Under the pieces are notes generated by a model. The model had not been told where the DNA came from, did no database searches, and saw only the letters and a list, made by a program, of their open reading frames with translations. Below, piece after piece: positions 1 through 8,875 of a stretch of 64,000 nucleotides of DNA (positions are counted from its first letter, which is position 1; every line of letters starts with the position of its first letter). Source of the DNA: Clostridium_AI sp002297865 (GTDB taxonomy: Bacteria > Bacillota > Clostridia > Lachnospirales > Lachnospiraceae). The translations under genes and the position numbers were made by a program. The stretch lies in the NCBI GenBank assembly GCA_937903005.1, contig CALFNR010000144.1, positions 22,069 through 86,068 of the forward strand, in the 5' to 3' direction.

Positions 1-561
1 TACATCGGAAGTTTAAGAGGAAATGTAAAGGTTCTAAAAGATTTCAAGCAATGGTGTACTAATACCGGATTATTTAGTTTAGCACAGGGTCATCCAAATG
101 CTGCAGGTATCATACTTCCAACAAGTAATTTAGAGCAGCTTAGAGAAATGGCTCGTAATGTGGAAGCTGAAGAGTATTGCAATGATGTGGATCTTATCTA
201 TAAGGGGTTTGTAAATGTTGAAGATGTAAAAATAGTCAACAGATATAAGCACCTATGGTATGGAGGTGTTGAGGAACCTTTATTCGCAGTAGAACAGATT
301 GAAGTTCCGAAATCAGCACTGGTCCTTAATAAATCAACTATGAAGTTCTATGTAAATGGATTAACTTATATCAAATTTAGAACAAGTGAGTCCGAGTTTA
401 ATTCATTAAAATATGGAAATGGATTCGATGAAACCGTCACATTAAATCTGGTTGGAAGGTTTGATATAAACACATGGAACGGTAATTGTTATCCTCAATT
501 TGTAATTGATGATTACGAAGTGGCGGAGAAGGAAGTAAATCTATACGGCATTTTCGCTTAA
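1..561 (+). CDS. recJ: RecJ-like single-strand DNA exonuclease, C-terminal part
   Basis: The reading frame is open from base 1, so the gene begins before the window and only about 186 C-terminal residues are seen. The first ATG in frame (148) lies inside a conserved region and is not the real start. The visible part has a GSLRG segment and a QGHPNAAG segment, typical of the DHHA1 domain of RecJ, followed by a C-terminal OB-like region with WNGNCYPQ and a closing IDDYE. RecJ degrades single-stranded DNA 5' to 3' in recombination and repair. The DHH catalytic half is outside the window, so activity cannot be judged. It heads a run of replication genes on the same strand. Confidence 0.72.
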   Translation, partial: YIGSLRGNVKVLKDFKQWCTNTGLFSLAQGHPNAAGIILPTSNLEQLREMARNVEAEEYCNDVDLIYKGFVNVEDVKIVNRYKHLWYGGVEEPLFAVEQIEVPKSALVLNKSTMKFYVNGLTYIKFRTSESEFNSLKYGNGFDETVTLNLVGRFDINTWNGNCYPQFVIDDYEVAEKEVNLYGIFA

Positions 562-570
562 CTGTTATTA

Positions 571-584
571 TACAATACAAATAC
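571..584 (+). promoter_or_regulatory. Degenerate copy of the phage promoter element
   Basis: TACAATACAAATAC differs from the window-wide TATAATATAAATAT element at few positions and lies 45 bp before the next start codon. No convincing -35 box is present. Confidence 0.4.
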
Positions 585-628
585 AAAAGATAAAAAACGA
601 ATTTTATTTGATAAAAGGAGATAATATC

Positions 629-976
629 ATGATTACTATTGTTACTAAGGACGCTCATTATTTATCGGAATACATTATTAGGACTTCTACACCAATCAAT
701 GTTGTTACAATTGGCAGCAAGCTAGATGAATGCTCTTTTAAACTGGGTGATACAGATAAGAGCGTAGAGCATTTTGAAATGGTATTCAGAGAGCTTGGAC
801 TTTCAAAAGGCGCAGGAACAACGAAAGGACGTATTGAATTAATAGAAGGATTCCATAAGGATAACGTCGTGATGATCGCCAATCTAATAGAGCAGCTATA
901 CGATGGTTACCAGGTAGAAAATAATATTGGGCTTCTGAAAAGGAAGTTCGAAGAAATGCTGAAAGCTGGGGAATAA
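629..976 (+). CDS. Hypothetical small early protein
   Basis: About 115 residues. The ATG at 629 is chosen because AAGGAG lies 8 bp before it; the longer frame opening with TTG at 608 has no ribosome site. The protein is soluble, mixed alpha/beta by eye, with charged C-terminal helices (KRKFEEMLK). No family is recognised. It sits between RecJ and RNase H and ends in its own terminator, so it is probably a separate early transcript linked to DNA metabolism. Confidence 0.6.
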   Translation: MITIVTKDAHYLSEYIIRTSTPINVVTIGSKLDECSFKLGDTDKSVEHFEMVFRELGLSKGAGTTKGRIELIEGFHKDNVVMIANLIEQLYDGYQVENNIGLLKRKFEEMLKAGE

Positions 977-993
977 TCTCTAGCTTTTCTTTT
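962..993 (+). terminator. Rho-independent terminator
   Basis: An 11-bp stem with some G-T pairs (962-972 with 977-987) overlaps the stop codon and runs into a T-rich tail. Confidence 0.7.
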
Positions 994-999
994 ATCTGA

Positions 1000-1036
1000 G
1001 TGTACTATCAAATTAACAATTATATAATATAAATAT
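1000..1036 (+). promoter_or_regulatory. Class A phage promoter of the RNase H-ligase pair
   Basis: GTGTAC, 17 bp, TATAAT, then ATAAATAT. This is the standard class A layout seen before most early genes here. Confidence 0.75.
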
Positions 1037-1058
1037 GATGAATAAAAGGAGGGAACCA

Positions 1059-1529
1059 ATGAAAGAAGTAATCATATATACAGATGGAGGTTGCAGGGGA
1101 AACCAAAGCAAAGAGAATGTTGGGGCTTATGGAATAGTAATGATGTACACGGATCCAAAGGGAACTCTTCATAAAAAAGAGGTAAGCTGTGGATTTAGAA
1201 ATGTTACAAATAATCAAATGGAGCTCAAAGCAGTAGTAGAAGCATTGAGACTTTTGAATTATCCATGTCAAGTCCAATTATACAGCGATTCAAGATATGT
1301 ATGTGACGCGATCAATAAGAAATGGTTATCTGGTTGGATAGCAAAAGGATGGATTACATCAAGTAATAAACCAGTAAAAAATCAAGAGCTTTGGGTGGAG
1401 CTATTGGCTGAATTAGGAAAGCACAAGGTTACATTCCATTGGGTGAAAGGCCATAACAACAACGAAGGAAATGAACGTTGTGATCAACTATGCAATTTAG
1501 AAATGGATTTACTTACAGGAGGAAAATAG
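1059..1529 (+). CDS. rnhA: Ribonuclease HI
   Basis: 156 residues from the ATG at 1059, which has AGGAGGG 5 bp upstream; the earlier ATG pair at 1035/1038 lies in the promoter tail. The RNase HI fold and all four catalytic acids can be placed: D9 (YTDGG), E55 (NNQMELKA), D77 (YSDSRY) and D142 (GNERCD). The enzyme cuts RNA in RNA-DNA hybrids, a role in primer removal that fits the ligase gene starting 2 bp after its stop. There is no N-terminal hybrid-binding domain. The two genes probably share the promoter at 1000-1036. Confidence 0.93.
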   Translation: MKEVIIYTDGGCRGNQSKENVGAYGIVMMYTDPKGTLHKKEVSCGFRNVTNNQMELKAVVEALRLLNYPCQVQLYSDSRYVCDAINKKWLSGWIAKGWITSSNKPVKNQELWVELLAELGKHKVTFHWVKGHNNNEGNERCDQLCNLEMDLLTGGK

Positions 1530-1530
1530 C

Positions 1531-2805
1531 ATGAATACAGTTTTTGAGGTTGTAAATAAATTAAGAGCTACAAATTCAAATAAGGAGAAAGCTGTAATAT
1601 TAGCAGCCAACAAAGAAAATGAATTATTAAGGGACGTTCTGGAATACACATACGACCCTTTTAAAAGATATGGTATAAGTGAAAAGAATATGGACAAATT
1701 AATGGATTCAGTAGAGGTTGAGGACCTACCTTCTAGTCTGGAGTTATTCGAGTTTCTTGATTTGTTATCAGTAAGCAATTCAAATGATAGTCTAAAGAGA
1801 CAGATTTGCGCATATGTGAAGTTTAATAAATACAGTGAGTTAGTCAAAGGTATATTCCTGAAAGACCTTAAAATAGGCGTTTCGGCTACTACGATAAATA
1901 AGGTATGGAAAGGATTAGTTCCTAAGTTTGAAGTACAGCTTGCAAAGAAATATTCAGATGTAAAATTGGAACCAGAGGAATTAGTATTTGTAACGGAAAA
2001 GCTAGACGGAATCAGATGTGTAGCAATCAAGTCAGATAATGAAGTCAAATTCTTCACCAGACAAGGAAAAGAAATTTTCGGTTTAAATGATATCTGCAGA
2101 GATTTAGTTGAAATCATGGGAGATAAGATGGTGTACGATGGAGAGCTACTAGCAATCAATGAAAACGAGCTCAATAGTGGTGATTTATATAGAAAAACGA
2201 CATCTATCGTGAATAGCAAATCGGAAGATAAGAAAGGTGTAATCTTCCACGTATTCGATATGCTATCATTGGAAGATTTCCAAATGGGGTGCAGCACGAA
2301 TTTATATGCTGATAGAAAAATGATGTTGAATTTACAAATCATGATGATGGATCCAGAATGGGTTTCTGCTGTTCCGGTTTTATATTGGGGGACAGACCAC
2401 TCGAAAATACCAGAAATCTTAGCTCAAGTAGAGAGCCAAGATAAGGAAGGTATAATGGTAAATAGAAATATGCCATATGAATGTAAGCGCACCAAAAGTC
2501 TACTAAAAGTAAAAACCATGAACACTTGTGACTTAGAGGTTATCGGATATAAAGAAGGTACCGGAAGAAATAAAGGCCGATTAGGGTCATTAGTCGTTTC
2601 TTACAAAAATAATCAAGTGGACGTCGGTTCAGGATTTTCCGACGACCAGAGGGGGATATACTGGGAGCAAAGAGAGTCTTTAATTGGAAGAGTTATCGAG
2701 GTTCAGTATTTTGAAGAAAGCAGCAATGAAAAAGGGGAGTTTAGTTTAAGGTTTCCAATATTCAAAGAGGTAAGAGAGCTAGGAAAAGAAGTTTCTTATA
2801 ACTAG
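1531..2805 (+). CDS. ATP-dependent DNA ligase
   Basis: 424 residues. The adenylation motif KLDG (active lysine K157) is followed by the expected nucleotidyltransferase motifs, including DGEL near residue 205, EGIMV and the KVKTMNTCDLEVIG motif V region, and then an OB fold with GSGF. This is a T4-type phage ligase that seals nicks using ATP; bacterial hosts normally use NAD ligases, so it marks phage origin. It follows RNase H by 2 bp with a good ribosome site (CAGGAGG). Length is normal for small viral ligases with an N-terminal DNA-binding domain. Confidence 0.92.
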   Translation: MNTVFEVVNKLRATNSNKEKAVILAANKENELLRDVLEYTYDPFKRYGISEKNMDKLMDSVEVEDLPSSLELFEFLDLLSVSNSNDSLKRQICAYVKFNKYSELVKGIFLKDLKIGVSATTINKVWKGLVPKFEVQLAKKYSDVKLEPEELVFVTEKLDGIRCVAIKSDNEVKFFTRQGKEIFGLNDICRDLVEIMGDKMVYDGELLAINENELNSGDLYRKTTSIVNSKSEDKKGVIFHVFDMLSLEDFQMGCSTNLYADRKMMLNLQIMMMDPEWVSAVPVLYWGTDHSKIPEILAQVESQDKEGIMVNRNMPYECKRTKSLLKVKTMNTCDLEVIGYKEGTGRNKGRLGSLVVSYKNNQVDVGSGFSDDQRGIYWEQRESLIGRVIEVQYFEESSNEKGEFSLRFPIFKEVRELGKEVSYN

Positions 2806-2827
2806 ATTAAATCGACAATATAAATAT
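2791..2827 (+). promoter_or_regulatory. Weak class A phage promoter
   Basis: GTTTCT, 17 bp, GACAAT, then ATAAATAT. The -10 is poor but the spacing and downstream element match the family. It overlaps the end of the ligase gene. Confidence 0.55.
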
Positions 2828-2840
2828 AAAGGAGAAATAT

Positions 2841-3089
2841 ATGTATAGCAGAGAAGAATTAATGGAACAAGATTTAGAAGCATTGGTTGAAATGGTATTA
2901 CAAAAAGATGAAGAGACCAAAGCGGCCAATGAACAGCAACAGAATTTACTCAATCAATACAACCAGGAATTAATGAGGTTATCTAATCAGCTAAACCAAT
3001 ATAAAGAAGAGAATATTGTTCTTCTAAGAAAAGTGGTAGCTTACCAGGATCGTGACCTTCAAATGTTATTACAAGAGAAACAGGCTTAG
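2841..3089 (+). CDS. Small coiled-coil protein
   Basis: 82 residues, almost wholly helical and rich in Glu, Gln and Lys with Leu/Ile heptads from about residue 10 to 75, so a coiled coil is likely. No family is recognised. The ribosome site is AAAGGAG. It has its own promoter and terminator between ligase and topoisomerase genes, which hints at a structural or accessory role in replication, but function is unknown. Confidence 0.65.
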   Translation: MYSREELMEQDLEALVEMVLQKDEETKAANEQQQNLLNQYNQELMRLSNQLNQYKEENIVLLRKVVAYQDRDLQMLLQEKQA

Positions 3090-3101
3090 TCCTGTTTTTT
3101 T
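3079..3101 (+). terminator. Rho-independent terminator
   Basis: Stem AACAGG/CCTGTT with a 6-base loop followed by seven or more T; it overlaps the stop codon. Confidence 0.8.
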
Positions 3102-3111
3102 ATTACGTCGA

Positions 3112-3148
3112 GTTTACCATGAGATACACAATTATATAATATAAATAT
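3112..3148 (+). promoter_or_regulatory. Class A phage promoter of topoisomerase B
   Basis: GTTTAC, 17 bp, TATAAT, ATAAATAT; a full consensus example. Confidence 0.8.
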
Positions 3149-3174
3149 GAAAGATAACATAAAGGAGAAAAGAC

Positions 3175-5103
3175 ATGAGTAAAGACACAATTAAGCAATT
3201 AGATACTAGACAACAATGTAGAGAGAAATTACCTATTTTCTTTGGTAGTAGAGACAATTTCATTCATGGTGCGAAAGAGGTTATCGCAAATGCAATCGAT
3301 GAAATAACTAATAACTTTTCAAGTGGAGAAATCGAGGTCAGATTATTTGAGGATAATAGGACAGTTCAAGTAAAAGATACAGGTCGCGGAGTTCCGATTG
3401 ATGGGAAAACAGGAGATAAGCCCAATTACGTATTATTATTTGAGACGTTATTCGCAGGTACAAACTACGACAATAATGAGAATAACAAAATTGCAGTTGG
3501 GACCAATGGCTGCGGTACTTGCGTTTTAAACCATACATCTAAACTATTCAAGGTTACCTCTTCAAGAAATGGTGTAATTCATGAAGTATGTTATGAAGAT
3601 GGTGGACGTTTCAAAGGATTTTCCAAAGTAGGGGAATGTGATCAGAGTTATTCAATCTTTGAGTTTAGACTAGATGAAGAAGTCTATACGAATGTGGTTT
3701 ACAACCCTGCAGAGCTAAGAGAAATCTGTAAATACAATTCGGCAGTTAATAACAAAGTTACGATTACATTCTTATATGGTGATGAAGAAAACAGATTCCA
3801 TTATGACAGTATAGAAGAGTATTTCGATGAAATCACATCTAGCTTAACGGCTAAAAAGGTTCTTGGTAATGAAAAAGAATTTAATGATGTTGTTGAAGTC
3901 CACGAAGGCGTTGCAGTTGCAGAGAGAAATATCGTAAGCCTGGTACTTTCAACTTCTGGCGAGCCAGTACAGCAAACGTTCTTAAATTCCAATTATCTAC
4001 CTAACAATGGCTCAATCTATGATGGAGTAGTAGCTGGTGCAAGATTAGCAGTAAACAAATATTGTAAGGATAATAAGCTGCTAGATAAAAAGATTGGAGC
4101 TATCACAAAGGAAGATATAGAAGAAAGTATTTCTTTTGTGTGTTCAGTTCTAAGTACCAATGTTGAGTATGAAAACCAGATTAAATTATCTACTCAAAAG
4201 AAACTTTATAAGACAGTTGCACAGGAATATGTAAAAGAGCTATTAGAGGTCATGATGATAGAACAGCCAAAAGAGTTTGAGAAGATTGTTAAGCATATTC
4301 TTGAAGTCCAAAAATTTAACAGTAAGGCACAAGCCAATAAAAAGGCCTTAAAGAAGAAACTATCAGAAAAAATTGATAACATTTCAAATAGAGTAGAGGG
4401 CTTGGTTGATTGCAAGTTGCAAGGGCAAGATTCCGAGTTATTTATCGCGGAAGGGAGATCGGCGCTTGGCTCTATCGTATTAGCGAGAAATCCACGTAAT
4501 CAAGCAGCGATACCAATCAGAGGAAAAATCCTAAACTGTTTAAAGGCGGACTATGACACGATATTTAAGAACGAGATTATATCTGATCTAGTAAAGACTC
4601 TTGGCTGCGGAATTGAAACAGATAAGAAGAATAAAGAGCTTGGGACTTTCGATATTAATAATCTTAGATACGGAAAAGTTTTACTTGCAACAGATATGGA
4701 TTCAGATGGCTATAATATTCAATGCTTATTACTTACAATGTTCTATCGATTAATGCCAACATTGATTTATGAAGGAAGAATATATCTTGTAAAAACCCCA
4801 TTATATGAAGTGAAAATGAAGAATGGCGACGTGATCTACTGGTTTAGTGAGACAGAAAAAGAAGAGGCGATGGCCAGAGGATTGGAAATCAAGAGCATTG
4901 CACGTGCAAAGGGACTTGGTGAACTTGACGCAGAAGTAATGAGCCAGACGGGCGTTCACCCTGATACCAGAAACGTTGTTCAGGTTACTGTTGACGATGT
5001 AAAGGAAATGCAAGAAGCATTTAGAATTTGGATGGATACGGAAGTTACAGACCGTAAGAAGATTGTTGAAACAGAGCTTCACAAGTATGAATTAATCGAT
5101 TAG
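3175..5103 (+). CDS. Type II topoisomerase ATPase subunit (GyrB/ParE-like)
   Basis: 642 residues. The GHKL ATPase domain shows NAIDEI near residue 38, DTGRGVP near 73 and GTNGCG near 108. A transducer domain follows, then the TOPRIM domain with EGRSA near residue 427 and DMDSDG near 506, the acids that bind the catalytic metal. It lacks the large insertion of proteobacterial GyrB, so ParE-like length fits. With the next gene it would form an A2B2 enzyme to relax or unlink replicating phage DNA. It sits between its own class A promoter and that of the A subunit. Confidence 0.92.
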   Translation: MSKDTIKQLDTRQQCREKLPIFFGSRDNFIHGAKEVIANAIDEITNNFSSGEIEVRLFEDNRTVQVKDTGRGVPIDGKTGDKPNYVLLFETLFAGTNYDNNENNKIAVGTNGCGTCVLNHTSKLFKVTSSRNGVIHEVCYEDGGRFKGFSKVGECDQSYSIFEFRLDEEVYTNVVYNPAELREICKYNSAVNNKVTITFLYGDEENRFHYDSIEEYFDEITSSLTAKKVLGNEKEFNDVVEVHEGVAVAERNIVSLVLSTSGEPVQQTFLNSNYLPNNGSIYDGVVAGARLAVNKYCKDNKLLDKKIGAITKEDIEESISFVCSVLSTNVEYENQIKLSTQKKLYKTVAQEYVKELLEVMMIEQPKEFEKIVKHILEVQKFNSKAQANKKALKKKLSEKIDNISNRVEGLVDCKLQGQDSELFIAEGRSALGSIVLARNPRNQAAIPIRGKILNCLKADYDTIFKNEIISDLVKTLGCGIETDKKNKELGTFDINNLRYGKVLLATDMDSDGYNIQCLLLTMFYRLMPTLIYEGRIYLVKTPLYEVKMKNGDVIYWFSETEKEEAMARGLEIKSIARAKGLGELDAEVMSQTGVHPDTRNVVQVTVDDVKEMQEAFRIWMDTEVTDRKKIVETELHKYELID

Positions 5104-5108
5104 GAAAA

Positions 5109-5145
5109 GTTTACTATGTTATTAGCTATTATATAATATAAATAT
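5109..5145 (+). promoter_or_regulatory. Class A phage promoter of topoisomerase A
   Basis: GTTTAC, 17 bp, TATAAT, ATAAATAT, immediately after the topoisomerase B stop. Confidence 0.8.
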
Positions 5146-5177
5146 AATAGCGAATAAAGATTTCAAAGGAGAAAGAT

Positions 5178-7175
5178 ATGAGTATTAATATAGAAAAAGT
5201 AATTAAAGAGAACAGTTTAGAATATGCCAATTATGTAATCAAGAATCGTGCCATCTGTGATGTAAGAGACGGTATGAAACCAGTACACCGAAGAATCTTA
5301 TATACAATGCACCTTATGAAAGCATATGGATTTACAAAATCTCAAAATATATCAGGACAAGTTACAAGGCTTCATCCACACGGAGACACGTATGGAACTA
5401 TGGTTACCATGGTACAAAAGGATGGAAACCTAACTCCTTATATAGAAGGTAAGGGAAACTTCTCACAGCATACGTCCAGAGACTTGCAGGCTGGCGCAAG
5501 TAGATATACAGAAGCCCGCTTATCAGAAATGGCCAAGGATATATTTAAGGATCTTGATAAGAAAACAGTCAATTTTGTTCCGAACTTTGATGGAGCAATA
5601 ATGATGCCTGAAGTATTGCCAGTTAAGTTCCCTGCAGTTCTTCACTATGCACAAGAAGGTATTGCATATTCAATGTCATCAAGAATACCAAGTTTCAATC
5701 TGAATGAATTAAGCGAAGCAATCATCAAATATATTCAAACTGGTGAGAAAACAATCCTGGTACCTGATTTTGCAACTGGTGCATATATCGTTGAGAATCC
5801 AACTATGTTTGAAAAAATCAATATGGAAGGGCTAGGCTCAGTAAGATTAAGAGCAAAAGCTGAAATCAATAAGAACATAATTTCAGTAACAGAAATTCCG
5901 TATTCCACAACAAGAGAAGCAATCGTTGATAAGATTATTGACCTGATTAAGAGTGGCAAAATAAAGGATATTACAGATGTAAAGGATTTAACCGGGTTAC
6001 ATGGTATGGAAATCGAAATCACTTGTAAGAAGAGTGCCGATATGGAAATGCTGCTTGAACAGTTATATCAAAATACTCCAATGGAATCTTCTTATAGTTG
6101 CAATATGAATGTGATCAGTACAAATGGATTGCCGCAGGTCCTTGGTGTTTGGGGAATAATTGATGAATGGCTAGAATGGAGAAGAGGTTGCATTAAGATT
6201 GGTTTATCTAATGAAATACTTGTATTAAATAAGAAGCTTCATCTTTTAAAAGGTTTGGAAAAAGTCCTTTTAGATATTGATAAGGCGATTGAAATAATAA
6301 GATTAAGTCCTGAAAGTCAGATTAATTCTAACCTTATTGCATACTTTGGATTAGACACAACACAAGCTGAATATATTTCTAATATGAAGTTGAGAAATAT
6401 CAATAAGGATTATATCGTAAAACAAATCAAAGATATTCATGATTTGGAAAAGACGAGAGACGATCTGCAGCTTAAAATGTCAGATGAAAAAGCCATAAAC
6501 GAAATTGTGTGTAATGATTTAAGAGAAGTATCTTCTAAGTATGGAAAAGTGAGAAGAACTAAACCGCTTCAAATCAATGAAAAGGCGAAAGAAACCATTT
6601 CGAGAGCTAAGAAAGAGGCACCTGATTACAAGGTAAGATTAGTCGTAACAAAAGATGGTTACGCTAAGAAATTAAGTACCGCTTCCAGAGCAGAGCAAAA
6701 GCTAAAAGAAGGCGATGAAATTGTCGCAGAGTTCGAGACTAATAATAGGAATGAGCTTGTAGTATTCCATGGAACAGACGCATATAAAGTTAAGATTGAT
6801 TCATTATCAGATAGCAAACCAACAAGTCTAGGCGATTATCTTCCTTCTATACTTGGAATAGATAAGGTACTTGGATATACGATTGTTGATGATAATTACA
6901 AATATACATTAATTCAATACAGCAATGGAAAAATTGCTAAGATAAGCAATGAATCATATTATACGGAAACTTCAAGAAAGAAACTGGCGAACAGTTTATG
7001 TAAGGGGTTAGATGTAATCAAGGTAATTGCAATCGAAGATGATGTTGACCTTCTTCTTTCTAATACCAAAGGAAAGACAACCGAAAAGAATACCGCAGAG
7101 CTTCAAGCTAAAAAGTCAAGAGCAACACAAGGTGTCGTTGTCATTAGAAATCTTGCTGAAATGAAGTTACTGTAA
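5178..7175 (+). CDS. Type II topoisomerase cleavage subunit (GyrA/ParC-like)
   Basis: 665 residues. The winged-helix cleavage domain carries DGMKPVHRR and the active-site tyrosine Y110 in QAGASRYTEARL. A coiled-coil region leads to a short C-terminal beta region (from about residue 480). No GyrA-box (QRRGGKG) is present and the C-terminal domain is shorter than in gyrase A, so decatenation (topo IV-like) is more likely than supercoiling; this is inference. A complete phage-coded A+B pair is known mainly from large phages, as in T4. The gene ends in a clear terminator. Confidence 0.92.
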   Translation: MSINIEKVIKENSLEYANYVIKNRAICDVRDGMKPVHRRILYTMHLMKAYGFTKSQNISGQVTRLHPHGDTYGTMVTMVQKDGNLTPYIEGKGNFSQHTSRDLQAGASRYTEARLSEMAKDIFKDLDKKTVNFVPNFDGAIMMPEVLPVKFPAVLHYAQEGIAYSMSSRIPSFNLNELSEAIIKYIQTGEKTILVPDFATGAYIVENPTMFEKINMEGLGSVRLRAKAEINKNIISVTEIPYSTTREAIVDKIIDLIKSGKIKDITDVKDLTGLHGMEIEITCKKSADMEMLLEQLYQNTPMESSYSCNMNVISTNGLPQVLGVWGIIDEWLEWRRGCIKIGLSNEILVLNKKLHLLKGLEKVLLDIDKAIEIIRLSPESQINSNLIAYFGLDTTQAEYISNMKLRNINKDYIVKQIKDIHDLEKTRDDLQLKMSDEKAINEIVCNDLREVSSKYGKVRRTKPLQINEKAKETISRAKKEAPDYKVRLVVTKDGYAKKLSTASRAEQKLKEGDEIVAEFETNNRNELVVFHGTDAYKVKIDSLSDSKPTSLGDYLPSILGIDKVLGYTIVDDNYKYTLIQYSNGKIAKISNESYYTETSRKKLANSLCKGLDVIKVIAIEDDVDLLLSNTKGKTTEKNTAELQAKKSRATQGVVVIRNLAEMKLL

Positions 7176-7182
7176 AAATAGG

Positions 7183-7208
7183 GGTGCGAGCAATGCTCGT
7201 GCCTTTTT
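7183..7208 (+). terminator. Rho-independent terminator
   Basis: 8-bp GC-rich stem (7183-7190 with 7196-7203), 5-base loop, then five T. Confidence 0.8.
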
Positions 7209-7261
7209 CATACTATTATAATAAGAAGAAACTCGTTTGTTGGTCTCAAAACTTAAAAGAA

Positions 7262-7310
7262 TTGACACCGATTCCAGAATCCAGTAAAATAGGCATATAG
7301 AGCGGTGTCA
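7262..7310 (+). promoter_or_regulatory. Resolvase promoter with flanking inverted repeat (possible res subsite)
   Basis: TTGACA (7262-7267), 17 bp, TAAAAT (7285-7290) is a sigma-A promoter without the phage ATAAATAT tail. A perfect 8-bp inverted repeat, TGACACCG at 7263-7270 and CGGTGTCA at 7303-7310, brackets it. Small serine recombinases often bind such repeats both to resolve multimers and to repress themselves. Confidence 0.6.
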
Positions 7311-7343
7311 TAACTTATGTTCAAAAGTAAAGGAGATTTTGAG

Positions 7344-7916
7344 GTGATTTACGGGTATTTAAGGGTTTCAACAAAGGGGCAGTTGGATGGAAATTCCATC
7401 GAGGACCAAACACAAGAGATTTTGAAAAAATATGATAATGCAACACTGATAACAGAAAGTTATAGTGCTGCTAAAGAGAGACCAATCTTCAATGACCTGA
7501 TAGAAAAATTACAACCAGGTGATTTGTTGGTAGTTACTAAGTTAGATCGTTTCTGCAGAACAACTAAAGAAGGGTTAGACTATATCGATATGCTTATGAA
7601 TAAAGGTGTCTATATACATATCTTAAATATGGGATTGATAGAAGATACCCCGATGGGAAGACTGATTGTAACTAACCTACTAGCGTTTGCTGAATTTGAG
7701 AGAGCAATGATCATCGAGAGGACCCAAAGTGGCAAAGCAATCGCAAGACTGAAACCGGACTTTAGAGAAGGACGACCAAAGAAATTTGGCAGAGCTCAAA
7801 TAGAGCACGCACTAGAATTGCTTGAAGATAATTCATATACAAGAGTTGCTGAATTAACCGGAATTAGTAAGAGCACTTTAATAAGGGCAAGAAATAACAA
7901 GTTGGCGGCCGGATAA
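7344..7916 (+). CDS. Serine recombinase (resolvase/invertase family)
   Basis: 190 residues from the GTG at 7344, chosen because AAAGGAG lies 8 bp upstream and the protein then opens MIYGYLRVST as resolvases do. The catalytic serine is S9, with the conserved arginine in LVVTKLDRFCR and the E-helix region FAEFERAMIIERTQ. A C-terminal helix-turn-helix ends the protein (VAELTGISKSTLIRA). It is the size of Tn3-type resolvases, not of large integrases. On a phage-plasmid the likely job is splitting plasmid multimers so each cell gets a copy. The inverted repeat over its promoter suggests autoregulation. Confidence 0.9.
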   Translation: MIYGYLRVSTKGQLDGNSIEDQTQEILKKYDNATLITESYSAAKERPIFNDLIEKLQPGDLLVVTKLDRFCRTTKEGLDYIDMLMNKGVYIHILNMGLIEDTPMGRLIVTNLLAFAEFERAMIIERTQSGKAIARLKPDFREGRPKKFGRAQIEHALELLEDNSYTRVAELTGISKSTLIRARNNKLAAG

Positions 7917-7960
7917 TTGGCTGCTGATTTCTATTATATAGAAAGAACATTCTTACTGTA

Positions 7961-8027
7961 ATTTACCGTAAAGTTTTTCTAAAAAAACTATGTACGAAAC
8001 TCGACAATTAATATATAATATAAATAT
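7961..8027 (+). promoter_or_regulatory. Class B phage promoter
   Basis: ATTTACCG at 7961, then a TGTACG -35 at 7991 whose start is exactly 28 bp after TTACC, a 17-bp spacer, TATAAT at 8014-8019 and ATAAATAT. Confidence 0.7.
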
Positions 8028-8070
8028 AACGAACAACAAATTACTTTTATTTGAAAGAGGATATAGAGAA

Positions 8071-8556
8071 ATGAATTATTTAGAAATGAGCAAAACAGAA
8101 TTTAACAACACAATAACTGAAATGACAGTACCACAACTTAGAGAAGTTGCAAAAGAACTTGATATTGAAATCAAAGGTGTGAGAAGAATTGATATTTCGC
8201 AAGACCTTTTCAAAGGTTGGGAGAAAGTGAGATTTTCTCAAAAAGACGAAGCACAAGAAAATGAAGGTCAGGTAAGAAACTTCGTTAAAAGAGATTATGA
8301 TTACACTCCAAGACCATCGCAAGTGTATATTGATGAAGCTTTAGAATATGAAGTAATCAATCTTCTAATGGATGAGGACCCAGACTCAGGTAAGAAGTTC
8401 CTGAGTAGATCTGATTTAATTTTAGTATTCACGGTTTGGAAAACTCTTGATAATTTCTTAGAAGAATACAAAAGGGAGTTAAGAGAGCTTAGGGACAACA
8501 AAGGGTACAAGATTTACTTAAAACCCCATTGGTACTTAAAATCTAAGATTGATTAA
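8071..8556 (+). CDS. Hypothetical protein with SAP/Rho-N-like N-terminus
   Basis: 161 residues from the ATG at 8071; the longer frame from 7990 starts inside the promoter. The first 50 residues (MNYLEMSKTEFN..., then VPQLREVAKEL) resemble the start of the protein at 30691, which also opens with LEM, a charged helix and a second helix ending in a basic stretch. Such helix pairs are often DNA or RNA binding. The remainder is charged and helical with no family seen. It is under a class B promoter, like the relatives at 8644, 29256, 30691 and 31456. Confidence 0.6.
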   Translation: MNYLEMSKTEFNNTITEMTVPQLREVAKELDIEIKGVRRIDISQDLFKGWEKVRFSQKDEAQENEGQVRNFVKRDYDYTPRPSQVYIDEALEYEVINLLMDEDPDSGKKFLSRSDLILVFTVWKTLDNFLEEYKRELRELRDNKGYKIYLKPHWYLKSKID

Positions 8557-8563
8557 TCACCAT

Positions 8564-8631
8564 AAATTACCGCGTGTTTTTGAAAAATTACCCATTTACG
8601 AACAATCAAAGACACGCTATAATATAAATAT
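8564..8631 (+). promoter_or_regulatory. Class B phage promoter
   Basis: AAATTACCG at 8564, TTTACG at 8595 (28 bp after TTACC), 17 bp, TATAAT at 8618-8623, ATAAATAT. Confidence 0.7.
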
Positions 8632-8643
8632 AAAGGAGAACAA

Positions 8644-8862
8644 ATGATGTTTAAAAACATAGGAACCCTTGAAGATAAAGGGAAATACCGAATAGGAAGT
8701 GTACATCAGACCTTTAAAGGACAACTTGTTATTACTCGAAGATTTATTGAGAATGGGATTCCGATGGTGGAATATGCAATGAACGGAAGGCTGTTCATTA
8801 ATACCATTTCAAATGTAACGAGTAATATAAGTAAGTTCAACAAATCAAAAAAACAGAAATAG
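8644..8862 (+). CDS. Stand-alone copy of a repeated small domain
   Basis: 72 residues. From residue 14 it carries the pattern RIGSxHxTxKGxLxIT, then FIENG, MVEY and SNISKF. The same pattern makes up the C-terminus of the protein at 30691 and, more loosely, the N-terminus of the amidoligase at 29256. No known family is recognised. Here the domain is the whole protein with a basic tail (KSKKQK), so it may bind nucleic acid or act as an adaptor; this is inference. It is probably cotranscribed with the lipoprotein that follows by 13 bp. Confidence 0.65.
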   Translation: MMFKNIGTLEDKGKYRIGSVHQTFKGQLVITRRFIENGIPMVEYAMNGRLFINTISNVTSNISKFNKSKKQK

Positions 8863-8875
8863 AGGAAACAGAAAC

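Noticed and set aside
1509..2342. A 277-codon frame on the - strand
   Set aside because: It is the shadow of the DNA ligase gene, which has clear motifs and a ribosome site.
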